Below, piece after piece: positions 1 to 7,787 of a stretch of DNA of 64,000 nt; position 1 is the stretch's first letter; every line of letters starts with the position of its first letter. The stretch lies in contig NZ_MJLT01000067.1 of NCBI RefSeq assembly GCF_001766675.1, positions 1 through 64,000 on the forward strand, in the 5' to 3' direction. A model generated the notes under the pieces. That model was not told the DNA's origin, did not search any database, and saw only the letters and a program-made list of their open reading frames with translations. A program made the translations under genes and the position numbers. Source of the stretch: Arthrobacter sp. SW1 (GTDB lineage Bacteria; Actinomycetota; Actinomycetes; Actinomycetales; Micrococcaceae).

Positions 1-122
1 GTTCCCAACCAACAACACCACGGCACCAAACCGTCAGGGAACCAACACAACAAAATACAGAACCAGCAAGCACCTGGTAACCACAAAGACTTCCCACCCC
101 ACACACGGGGACGGGTACAAGG
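1..122. other. presumed 23S-5S rRNA spacer
   Basis: No coding frame is visible. The stretch lies immediately before the 5S gene and holds a short inverted repeat (GTTCCC at 1-6, GGGAAC at 37-42), as expected of a processing stem in an rRNA spacer. The end of a 23S gene was not recognised, so its placement upstream of the window is inferred. Confidence 0.45.
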
Positions 123-241
123 GTTACGGCGGTCATAGCGTGGGGGAAACGCCCGGTCCCATTCCGAACCCGGAAGCTAAGACCCACAGCGCCGATGGTA
201 CTGCACCCGGGAGGGTGTGGGAGAGTAGGACACCGCCGGAC
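123..241 (+). rRNA. rrf: 5S ribosomal RNA
   Basis: The 119-base sequence has the conserved 5S core CCCATTCCGAACCCGGAAG at about 158-176. The 5' end GTTACGGCGG (123-132) pairs with the 3' end CCGCCGGAC (233-241) to form helix I. The sequence is typical of Micrococcaceae 5S RNA. It is the last gene of an rRNA operon read on the plus strand and is followed directly by a strong hairpin. The ends are set by helix pairing and may be off by one or two bases. Confidence 0.95.
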
Positions 242-254
242 AACCATTAGGTCG

Positions 255-284
255 AGGCCCCCAAACCACACGGTTTGGGGGCCT
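255..284 (+). terminator. rRNA operon terminator hairpin
   Basis: A perfect 13-bp stem (255-267 with 272-284) closes a 4-base loop 13 bases after the 5S gene. The tail lacks a real T run (CCCACATTT), but the position and stem strength fit termination of the rRNA operon. Confidence 0.8.
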
Positions 285-547
285 CCCACATTTAACCCAC
301 AACACCACCAACAAGCAGCTGCCCGGCCATCCGGCGTCGGGCATCAAGGCAAATGCGCCCAGGGGCACGGTACCCGGAGGTGGCCGGAACCCCCGAAACC
401 GGCCGAAAACCCGTGAATTTGGTCAAAAAAGCGCGGAAACACGCGGAATTTGCTGGCCGTGTCGGTCCAAGCTGGTAAGTTTTCGAACAGTGGCTCGTGC
501 GCATACCGTGCGGGAGCTCCAGAAACGTACAGTCCAGGAGGACAACA

Positions 548-832
548 ATGGCTAAGAACCGTAGCGAACTGGTTGCAGAGGTTGCTGGCAAGGCTGGCAC
601 CAGCCAGGCTGCCGTGAACGGCGTGCTCGACGCCCTCTTCGAGGTCTTCGAAGCTTCCGTCGCCGCCGGCGAGAAGATCACCATCCCGGGCTGGCTGGCC
701 ATCGAGCGCACCGACCGCGCTGCACGCACCGGCCGCAACCCGCAGACCGGCGAGACCATCCAGATTGCAGCAGGCCACAGCGTCAAGCTGACCGCCGGCT
801 CCAAGCTGAAGGCCGCTGTCGCCAAGAAGTAA
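548..832 (+). CDS. hup: HU family nucleoid-associated DNA-binding protein
   Basis: This 94-residue protein is a complete HU/IHF-fold protein. It binds DNA without strong sequence preference, as a dimer, and bends and compacts the chromosome. Residues 1-44 form the helical dimerisation part. The beta arm RTGRNPQTGETIQI spans about 60-73, and Pro65 is the intercalating proline. The usual GFG before the arm is GWL here. The protein ends in AAVAKK and lacks the long Lys/Ala-rich tail of mycobacterial HupB, so it is the short HU form. The ATG at 548 follows AGGAGG (536-541) at 6 bases; an in-frame ATG at 497 has no such site. It is monocistronic, ended by the hairpin at 854-882. Confidence 0.96.
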   Translation: MAKNRSELVAEVAGKAGTSQAAVNGVLDALFEVFEASVAAGEKITIPGWLAIERTDRAARTGRNPQTGETIQIAAGHSVKLTAGSKLKAAVAKK

Positions 833-853
833 GACACTTCGGCGAACGCCCTG

Positions 854-882
854 AAGGCGGCAGGCATCATGCCTGCCGCCTT
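854..882 (+). terminator. hup terminator
   Basis: A 12-bp perfect stem (854-865 with 871-882) with a 5-base loop starts 21 bases after the hup stop codon and is followed by CTGCGTTT. Confidence 0.85.
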
Positions 883-971
883 CTGCGTTTAAGCGGTGCG
901 TTTGCCGACGGCCCGCTACTGCGGCAGGGCGCCGATTCGCGGCCCCGGCGGCCTTGGCGGACAATGGATAG

Positions 972-3167
972 GTGCCACAAGCAAGAACTTCCGCCACAGC
1001 CCCCCAGCCCACCCCGAAGGCAGGGGCCGGTGCGGGGACGGCAAACGGCGTCGGGCTTGCCTGGCAGCTGGCCGGCATCGCCCTCTTGCTGTTGACGCTG
1101 GCCGGGGCACTGCTCTTCTCCGGCGCCGCAGGCGCCCGGCAGGTGTCCGATCCCGGCGCCTTGGTGCGCTGGGGACTGCCCATGGCCAAGGCCATCCACA
1201 ACGTCGCCCTGGCGACCGTGGTGGGCGGACTCATCTTCGCCGTCGGGATCCTTCCGCGGAACCTTCCCGGCCACCGGAGCAAGGACGGCGAGGAGGCCCC
1301 GGAGCACCCCCTGTTCACCCGCGCGCTGTCCGTCGCGGCTGCCGCCGGTGCCGTCTGGACCCTTTCTTCGGTTGCCGTCCTGGTGTTCAGCTACGCAGAC
1401 ATCGCGGGGCAGTCCGTCTCGGGCGACTCCGAGTTCACGCGTTCCCTGGTCTACTTCATGACCGACATCGAAACCGGCAAGGCCTGGCTCGCCGTCACGA
1501 TCATCGCCGCCGTGGTGACCACCATCCTCTTCGGCGTCCGCTCCCTGGCCGGCCTCGCCTGCACCCTGGTCCTGGCGTTGTGCGGCATGGTGCCCACGGC
1601 GCTGATCGGGCACTCCTCGAGTTCCAGCGACCACGGCGGCGCCATCAACTCGCTCGGCCTGCACCTGGTGGGTGTTTCCTCATGGGTGGGCGGCATCATC
1701 ATGCTGGCTGTCCTCTCGGGCATCCTGGGCGGCAAGGCCGCCGGCAAGGACCTCACCGAGCAGACCCTGCGCCGCTTCTCCAGCCTGGCCGGCTTCGCGT
1801 TCTTCCTGGTCTTCGCCTCCGGCGTGATCAACGCCAGCATCCGCGTGACCACCTTCGAGGAACTCACCGGATCCGCCTACGGGCAGCTGATCCTGGCCAA
1901 GGCCTTCGCCACGCTGCTCCTGGGCGGCATCGGCTTCATGCACCGGCAGTGGGTCATCCCGCAGCTCGGCCGCGGCGGCATGTCCGCCCGCCGGGTGCTG
2001 TGGCAGCTGATCCTCGTCGAGCTGCTCGTGATGGGCGCGACGTCGGGACTCGCCGTGGCGCTGGGCCGTTCGGCACCGCCGGAGCCGACGACGTACGCGC
2101 CGGACGCGTCGCCGTCGTTCATCCTGTCCGGTTACGAGCTGCCGCCGGAACTGACGCCGGAGCGCATGCTCACTGAATGGCGCTTCGACTGGATCTGGGT
2201 GACCGTGGCCGTCTTCGCCGCCGTGTCCTACCTGCTGGGCGTGGCCAAGCTGCGCCGACGCGGCGACTCCTGGCCGTGGCTGCGCACCGTGGTGTGGCTC
2301 CTGGGCCTCGTGGTCCTGACGTACATCACCTCGGGCCCCCTGGCGGTGTATGGCATGGTGCTGTTCTCCGTGCACATGGTGGACCACATGGCCCTCACCA
2401 TGGTGGCCCCGCTGTTCCTGGTGCTCGGCGCGCCGGTGACCCTGGCCCTGCGTGCGCTGCCGTCGCGTGGTGAAGGCGCCCGCGGGGACGGCTCCCGCGG
2501 CCTGCGTGAATGGCTGCTGGTGTTCGTGCACTCGAAGTTCTCGCAGCTGGTGACGCACCCGCTGTTCGCCGCCGCGAACTTCGCCGGCTCGATCGTGCTG
2601 TTCTACTACTCGGATGCTTTCGGCTGGGCCATGCGGGAGCACGTTGGCCACGAACTAATGAACCTGCACTTCCTGCTCACCGGCTACATCTTCGTGCTGA
2701 CGATGATCGGCACGGACCCGCTGCCGCGCCGGGCACCGTACCCGATGCGCCTCCTGCTGCTCCTGGCCACCATGGGCTTCCACGCGTTCTTCGGCGTGTC
2801 GATCATGGGCGGCACCGGGCTGCTGGCCGCGGACTACTTCGGCAACCTTGGCCGCACGTGGGGCGGCTCGGCGATCGCGGACCAGCAGCTGGGCGGCGCC
2901 GTGGCGTGGGGCATCGGCGAGGTTCCGACGCTCCTGGTGGCGATCGGCGTCGCGATCATGTGGTCCCGCTCCGATGAGCGAGAGACCCGCCGCAAGGACC
3001 GGGCGGCCGAGCGGAATAACGACGCCGAGCTGAACGCTTACAACGACATGTTTGCGCGGCTGGCCGACCGCGATGCCAGACTTGCACAGACCGAACGTGC
3101 ACAGAACCACCCGGGGCACAGGGCTGCGAAGCAGGCCGACCCCGGCACGACACTGGAAGGACGCTGA
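972..3167 (+). CDS. CopD / CtaG(caa3) fusion membrane protein
   Basis: This 731-residue polytopic membrane protein joins two families. The N-terminal half (about 25-380) has many membrane helices and a CopD-like copper-uptake domain, including the segment near 205-250 with GHSSSSSDHGG. The C-terminal half (about 395-680) is a CtaG domain of the caa3 oxidase-assembly type, with the HMVDHM metal-ligand motif at about 467-472. Such fusions are usual in Actinobacteria and are thought to move or handle copper for cytochrome oxidase maturation. The charged tail after about 690 is probably cytoplasmic. The start is a GTG at 972. The stop overlaps the next start (TGATG at 3165-3169), so the thioredoxin-NHL gene is translationally coupled. 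Confidence 0.9.
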   Translation: MPQARTSATAPQPTPKAGAGAGTANGVGLAWQLAGIALLLLTLAGALLFSGAAGARQVSDPGALVRWGLPMAKAIHNVALATVVGGLIFAVGILPRNLPGHRSKDGEEAPEHPLFTRALSVAAAAGAVWTLSSVAVLVFSYADIAGQSVSGDSEFTRSLVYFMTDIETGKAWLAVTIIAAVVTTILFGVRSLAGLACTLVLALCGMVPTALIGHSSSSSDHGGAINSLGLHLVGVSSWVGGIIMLAVLSGILGGKAAGKDLTEQTLRRFSSLAGFAFFLVFASGVINASIRVTTFEELTGSAYGQLILAKAFATLLLGGIGFMHRQWVIPQLGRGGMSARRVLWQLILVELLVMGATSGLAVALGRSAPPEPTTYAPDASPSFILSGYELPPELTPERMLTEWRFDWIWVTVAVFAAVSYLLGVAKLRRRGDSWPWLRTVVWLLGLVVLTYITSGPLAVYGMVLFSVHMVDHMALTMVAPLFLVLGAPVTLALRALPSRGEGARGDGSRGLREWLLVFVHSKFSQLVTHPLFAAANFAGSIVLFYYSDAFGWAMREHVGHELMNLHFLLTGYIFVLTMIGTDPLPRRAPYPMRLLLLLATMGFHAFFGVSIMGGTGLLAADYFGNLGRTWGGSAIADQQLGGAVAWGIGEVPTLLVAIGVAIMWSRSDERETRRKDRAAERNNDAELNAYNDMFARLADRDARLAQTERAQNHPGHRAAKQADPGTTLEGR

Positions 3168-5152
3168 TGAGCGAATCCGTACGCACCCAACACCGGGTCC
3201 GGGCCTCCGAACTGGTGGGCCGCGGCTGGCTCAACACCGGCGGCAAGGACCTGGACCTGGAAGCCCTGCGCGGCAAGATCGTGCTGCTGGATTTCTGGAC
3301 CTTCTGCTGCATCAACTGCCTCCACGTGTTGGATGAGCTGCGCCCGCTCGAAGAGAAGTACTCGGACGTGCTGGTGACCGTGGGCGTGCACTCGCCCAAG
3401 TTCGAGCACGAGGCCGATCCCGTGGCCCTGGCCGCCGCCGTGGAACGCTACGAAATCCACCATCCCGTGCTGGACGACCCGGAGCTGGCCACCTGGAAGG
3501 CCTACACGGCCCGTGCCTGGCCCACCCTGGTGGTCATCGACCCCGAGGGCTACATCGTGGCGCACCTCTCCGGCGAAGGACACTCCGGCGGCCTGGCCGT
3601 GCTCCTCGAGGAACTCGTGGCCGAACACGAAACCAAGGGCACCCTGCACCGCGGCGACGGCCCCTACGTGGCTCCCGTGCCGACGTCGGGAACCCTGCGC
3701 TTCCCGGGCAAGGCGACCGCGCTGGAGAACGGCAACTACCTGGTGGTCGACTCCGGCCACCACCGCCTGGTGGAACTGCGCCCCGACCTTGAGACCGTGG
3801 AGCGGGTGATCGGCTCCGGCACCAAGGGCTACCTGGACGGCCAGGCCGAGCTCGCCCAGTTCAACGAGCCGCAGGGCGTGGCCGTGCTGCCGTCCGAGCT
3901 TGCCTGGAAGCTGGGCTACGACGCCGTTGTGGCGGACACCGTGAACCACCGCCTGCGCGGCGTGACCCTGAGCTCCGGCTACGTCCAGACCGTTGCCGGC
4001 AACGGCATCCAGCGGTTGCTCGACGCCGGCCCCGCCCGGGTGACGGATACTGGCGCCGGGGAATGGGCTGCTTCCGCCGCTTCCGAACACCACGAGGGCC
4101 CCGCTGACTTCGCGGGCGACGCCGTGGACGTGGGCCTCCTGGGCCTCGGCACAGAGGTCTCCCTGTCCTCCCCGTGGGACGTGGTGTGGAGCGACAAGCT
4201 GCAGCGCGTGGTCATCGCCATGGCGGGCACGCACCAGATCTTCGCTTTCGATCCCGTGTCCGGTGAGGTGTCCATCCTGGCCGGTTCCGGCCTCGAAGGG
4301 CTCCTGGACGGCCGTGCCGAGGAAGCCTGGTTCGCCCAGCCCTCCGGCCTGGCCATCGACGCCGCCGGCGACATCTGGGTTGCCGACTCCGAAACCTCGG
4401 CCCTTCGCCGCCTGGTGCTTTCGGACGGCGGCGTGACCGTGGAATCCGCGATCGGCAAGGGCCTGTTCGACTTCGGCTTCCGTGACGGCGAAGCCGCCGA
4501 AGCCCGCCTGCAGCACCCGCTTGGCGTCACGGTCCTGCCCGACGGTTCCGTGGCCATCGCGGACACCTACAACGGCGCGGTGCGCCGCTACGACCCCGCG
4601 GCGAAGTCCGTGTCCACCCTGGCGCGCGGCCTCGCCGAGCCGAGCGACGTCGTCGTGGTCCATCCCGACGGCGGTGAACCGCTCCTGGTGGTGGTGGAGT
4701 CCAACAAGCACCAGCTGGTCCTGGTTCCGATTCCGAAGGAAGCGCAGCAGGTGGACGAGGGCGCCTCGCAGACGCAGCGGCCCAAGAGCCCGGTTGCTCC
4801 TGGGACACTGGAACTGACCGTGCGCTTCACGGCGCCGACCGGCCAGAAGCTGGACGACCGCTGGGGCGATCCCACGCAGCTGAAGATCTCTTCCACCCCG
4901 CCGGAACTCCTGGTGTCCGGCGGCGGGACCTCCGTAGGCCTGCTCCGCACGCTGGAGCTGTCCTCCGAGGTGCCCGAGGGCGTCCTGCATATCACCGCCC
5001 GCGCCGCGGCCTGCGACGGCCCCGAGACCGAGGACGGCGAGATCCCGGACCACGCCGCCTGCCACCTGTACCAGCAGGACTGGGGCATCCCCGTGGTCCT
5101 GCAGGCCGACGGCGACAGCGAACTGGTGCTGGACCTGCGCGGCATGGACTGA
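3167..5152 (+). CDS. thioredoxin-like / NHL-repeat protein (NHLRC2 type)
   Basis: This 661-residue protein begins with a thioredoxin/TlpA-type domain (about 15-155) whose active site is CINC (Cys48 and Cys51), within WTFCCINCLH. NHL repeats follow, forming a beta-propeller from about 170 to 490. Examples are FNEPQGVAV, FAQPSGLAIDAAGDIWVADS and LQHPLGVTVLPDGSVAIADT. A beta-rich C-terminal domain (about 545-661) holds several cysteines. This matches the NHLRC2 architecture, whose substrate is not firmly known. No signal peptide is visible, so it appears cytoplasmic. Coupling to the CopD/CtaG gene suggests, by inference only, a redox or metal-handling role. It is followed at once by a strong bidirectional hairpin. 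Confidence 0.88.
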   Translation: MSESVRTQHRVRASELVGRGWLNTGGKDLDLEALRGKIVLLDFWTFCCINCLHVLDELRPLEEKYSDVLVTVGVHSPKFEHEADPVALAAAVERYEIHHPVLDDPELATWKAYTARAWPTLVVIDPEGYIVAHLSGEGHSGGLAVLLEELVAEHETKGTLHRGDGPYVAPVPTSGTLRFPGKATALENGNYLVVDSGHHRLVELRPDLETVERVIGSGTKGYLDGQAELAQFNEPQGVAVLPSELAWKLGYDAVVADTVNHRLRGVTLSSGYVQTVAGNGIQRLLDAGPARVTDTGAGEWAASAASEHHEGPADFAGDAVDVGLLGLGTEVSLSSPWDVVWSDKLQRVVIAMAGTHQIFAFDPVSGEVSILAGSGLEGLLDGRAEEAWFAQPSGLAIDAAGDIWVADSETSALRRLVLSDGGVTVESAIGKGLFDFGFRDGEAAEARLQHPLGVTVLPDGSVAIADTYNGAVRRYDPAAKSVSTLARGLAEPSDVVVVHPDGGEPLLVVVESNKHQLVLVPIPKEAQQVDEGASQTQRPKSPVAPGTLELTVRFTAPTGQKLDDRWGDPTQLKISSTPPELLVSGGGTSVGLLRTLELSSEVPEGVLHITARAAACDGPETEDGEIPDHAACHLYQQDWGIPVVLQADGDSELVLDLRGMD

Positions 5153-5170
5153 CGCTTTAGGCACAAAAGA

Positions 5171-5200
5171 GGGCGGTCCGGGAATGCTCCCGGACCGCCC
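5171..5200. terminator. bidirectional terminator
   Basis: A perfect 13-bp stem (5171-5183 with 5188-5200) has a 4-base loop, with ACAAAAGA on the left and ACTTTTGTTTG on the right. It therefore carries a T run in both directions. It lies between two convergent genes (stops at 5152 and 5218). Confidence 0.9.
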
Positions 5201-5217
5201 ACTTTTGTTTGTGCCTG

Positions 5218-6504
5218 CTATCCGACGGGACCCGAGGCGCCGGGCTGGGCCGGCGGTACCGGCGGAGCCGGGGGAGGAGTCGGCGCCGCGGGCGGCTGCT
5301 TGTTCTCCAGCTTCTGCAGGGTGCGGGCTGCGGCCTCGCGGCCGCCCAGGCCGAAGGCGAGGGCGGCGGCCAGCGCGCCGCCGATAACCACCGCGCCGAA
5401 GGCCATGTTGATGATGGAATCCGCCAGGCCCATGTACTTCAGGCCCATGGCGACGAACAGGGCGATCGTGGCCCAGCGGACCACGGTGCCGGCCGTACCC
5501 GGGCCAAGGATCGAAGCCACGATGTTGGCGATCAGGAAGCCGGCCGCGATGATCAGGCCGCCGAAGAGCACGCTGCCGCCCAAGGCCAGGATCTGGTTGA
5601 GGATGGCCGTGACTTCCGGCAGGTTCAGCTGCCGTGCCGCCATGATGCCGAAGAACAGCATGATGGCGATCTTCACCAGCAGCGCGACGATGCTCGAAGC
5701 GCTCTGGTCTGCGGGCAGGATCCGCCACTTGTGCGCGAGGGAATCGGCACCGACGCCCTGCAGGGTGCTTTCAAGGATGGTGCCGATGAATTTGGCGATC
5801 ACATAACCAAGTGCGAGCAGGATCAGCGCCGCGATGATCTGCGGGATCGCATTCATGATCATGGTCAGCATCTGCTGCGCGGGATCGGAAATGGCGGCGA
5901 TGCCCAGCACCTGCAGGGCGCTGATACCCACCACGATGATGATGACCGCGAAGAGGAGGTTACCGATGATCGAGACGATCCTGGCGTTCTGTTCCTGCGC
6001 GCTGGCCTGGCCCGGTGCAGCGTGGCCCGGTACGGCCTGGCCTGGTGTGGCTGCGGCGTGGCCTTCTGCGGTTTCTCCGCGCCTGAACCTGGCCGTGAGC
6101 TTGCTGAAGTCCACCGTGCCCAGGGCCGTGGTGACCAGCTGCCGCACGATCTTGGCGATCATGTAGCCGATGAAGAAGATGATGCCCGCGCCGATGAGGT
6201 TCGGGATGAAGCCCATGACCTTGCCGAGCAGGTCCTGCACCGGGGCCAGGACCGCGGACAGTGCGAAGACCTGCAGAATGGCCACGAGGCCGAAGAGCCA
6301 GACGATCAGTGCCGCGACTTTACCGAGGGAGTCCCCCAGCTGTTGCCCGTCGCTCCCTTGGCGCTGCAGGGCTTTGAACCGGCCCACGAGCTTTGAGATG
6401 GCCCACTTGATCACTTTGGCGAGGAGCCAGGTCAGTATGAGGATGATCAGGGCGATGGCAACCTTCTGTGCCATGCCCGCCCAGTCGAAACTTTCAATGT
6501 TCAT
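5218..6504 (-). CDS. conserved TM-helix repeat membrane protein (mechanosensitive-channel-like)
   Basis: The 428-residue protein contains repeated hydrophobic units of the conserved-TM-helix family (PF05552 type), near 12-35, 83-125, 180-260 and 300-375. Each is followed by a pattern such as GYVIAKFIGTILEST. This family is related to small-conductance mechanosensitive channels, but no MscS beta domain is seen, so channel activity is unproven. The C-terminus (about 400-428) is a Pro/Ala tail. The ATG at 6504 is preceded by AAGGAGTT on the coding strand, which fixes the start. It is likely monocistronic: the gene behind it, at 7645-6647, is separated by 142 bases holding repeats (6590-6640). 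Confidence 0.8.
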   Translation of the reverse strand: MNIESFDWAGMAQKVAIALIILILTWLLAKVIKWAISKLVGRFKALQRQGSDGQQLGDSLGKVAALIVWLFGLVAILQVFALSAVLAPVQDLLGKVMGFIPNLIGAGIIFFIGYMIAKIVRQLVTTALGTVDFSKLTARFRRGETAEGHAAATPGQAVPGHAAPGQASAQEQNARIVSIIGNLLFAVIIIVVGISALQVLGIAAISDPAQQMLTMIMNAIPQIIAALILLALGYVIAKFIGTILESTLQGVGADSLAHKWRILPADQSASSIVALLVKIAIMLFFGIMAARQLNLPEVTAILNQILALGGSVLFGGLIIAAGFLIANIVASILGPGTAGTVVRWATIALFVAMGLKYMGLADSIINMAFGAVVIGGALAAALAFGLGGREAAARTLQKLENKQPPAAPTPPPAPPVPPAQPGASGPVG

Positions 6505-6589
6505 GACAACTCCTTCACTGGAAAAGTCTTTCCTGCGAACTGCTGTTGTCCCCTGTTACAGCAAAACATGGTTTGTCATGCCCAAACAA

Positions 6590-6640
6590 CCAATTTGTTG
6601 AATTGGAAATTGTCTTTCTTGGGGCTAAATTGTCTTTCTT
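6590..6640. repeat. inverted plus direct repeats upstream of the TM-helix gene
   Basis: CCAATT (6590-6595) and AATTGG (6601-6606) form an inverted repeat. Two identical 14-base direct repeats AAATTGTCTTTCTT follow at 6607-6620 and 6627-6640, with a 20-base period. The block is AT-rich against its surroundings and lies 86-136 bases upstream of the start at 6504. A regulatory site is possible but not shown. Confidence 0.5.
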
Positions 6641-6646
6641 TTGGCT

Positions 6647-7645
6647 TTAGTAGCTCACCTGCGGGACCACCGTGATGCTGTTCTCGCCGATGTCGAGGCG
6701 GGTGGTGAAGCTGAAGTCCTGCACCTCATTGAGCGTGCTGACCTGGCCCGTGAACAGATCGATCTGCTTTGCCGTCACGCGCGCCTTGCCGTTGAGCGGC
6801 GCCACTTCCCAGCCGCCGTCGAAGGGTTCGATGCTGATCTTCGGGTATTCGGTGACCTGCCACTTGATGGTGCCCGGCTCGATGGGCGTGTTGGTCACGT
6901 GGTAGAACGGGCAGTCCGGTTGCAGCCGCTGCTGCTTGGTGGCCTCGGCGGCGCAGTTGTCCAGGTACTGCTTGATCTTCCCCGCCACGGCTTCGTTCAT
7001 GGTGTCCGTGGTGCGGGTCAGCAGGTTGAGCGGGGTCTGGCTGGAGTGGTCGCCGGTAACCGAGGTGCGTACCGGGATGGCGGTGAAGAATTCTTCGCTG
7101 AGGCTGGCCTCGTACTGGCCCGGGTAGAAGACCGCGAAGCTGTTCCGGCCGTCCGGAAGGTTCACCGGAACGCCGTTGAGGTTGGCTTCGCTGGCGTTCA
7201 CCACGGTGACATCGATGGTCGGTAGCGAGGACGGCACGAATTCCCAGTGGCCGAAGAACAACCATTCCGTGCCTGTGCGTTCGAGCAGGAACTCGGTGTG
7301 CAGCTGGTTGCCGTCGATCGTGTAGTCGACCGGCACCATGACACGCTTTCCGCCGCGTGGTTCGTGGTCGCCGACCTTGACATCGGAGATCTTCGACGCC
7401 GCGGTCTGCAGCGCCGTGCCGTCCAGCATCGCGGCATTTCCGCCCGGAACGGAAGCGTTCAGCAGGCCCAGCGCCGCGCCGCCGTCGCCCCTTTTGAGGG
7501 CCGCCAGATAGTCGCGCACAGGCTGCTGCGGGCTTGCCACGGTGCTGCTCACCAGGTTGATGGCAACAATGCATGCGGCCACGGCAAGCATCAGACCGAG
7601 CAGCCATCCGGCTGCGGTCTTGACGAAGGCTTGGCTGAGCTGCAC
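6647..7645 (-). CDS. hypothetical membrane-anchored extracellular protein
   Basis: I do not recognise a named family in this 332-residue protein. It has an N-terminal membrane anchor at about 10-33 (WLLGLMLAVAACIVAINLV). A region follows that resembles small NTF2/Lumazine-like stalk domains (VRDYLAALKRGDGGAALGLL), then beta-rich sequence with YTIDG and TEWLFFGHWEF. Such proteins usually sit outside the membrane. Two cysteines near 235-250 could pair. The start is a GTG at 7645 with AAGGG only 2 bases upstream, so the start is moderately uncertain. It may form a unit with the ATPase gene upstream on the same strand, but a strong hairpin (7723-7772) separates them. Confidence 0.7.
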   Translation of the reverse strand: MQLSQAFVKTAAGWLLGLMLAVAACIVAINLVSSTVASPQQPVRDYLAALKRGDGGAALGLLNASVPGGNAAMLDGTALQTAASKISDVKVGDHEPRGGKRVMVPVDYTIDGNQLHTEFLLERTGTEWLFFGHWEFVPSSLPTIDVTVVNASEANLNGVPVNLPDGRNSFAVFYPGQYEASLSEEFFTAIPVRTSVTGDHSSQTPLNLLTRTTDTMNEAVAGKIKQYLDNCAAEATKQQRLQPDCPFYHVTNTPIEPGTIKWQVTEYPKISIEPFDGGWEVAPLNGKARVTAKQIDLFTGQVSTLNEVQDFSFTTRLDIGENSITVVPQVSY

Positions 7646-7722
7646 GTCCCTTACGTTACCTGCCGGGGCGCCGATACCCGGGAAACGTTCCCCGTGCGCG
7701 GCTCCCGGAAGACGGAAAAAGA

Positions 7723-7772
7723 AGCGCCCGACGGCGGCGGGCAGCGTGTGCCGTCTGCCGCCGTCGGGCGCT
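7723..7772 (-). terminator. terminator after the HerA-like ATPase gene
   Basis: A 16-bp perfect stem (7723-7738 with 7757-7772) starts 16 bases beyond the stop of the minus-strand gene ending at 7788. Read on the minus strand it is followed by TTCTTTTTCC, a T-rich tail. Confidence 0.85.
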
Positions 7773-7787
7773 GGCGAAGCGCTACGC

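Noticed and set aside
195-416. Short frames across the 5S gene and its terminator
   Set aside because: They overlap a confident rRNA gene and have no ribosome site.
3038-5728. 896-codon open frame on the minus strand opposite the thioredoxin-NHL gene
   Set aside because: It has low-complexity His/Gly/Gln/Val composition, no domain and no ribosome site. It is an antisense shadow caused by high GC at third positions.
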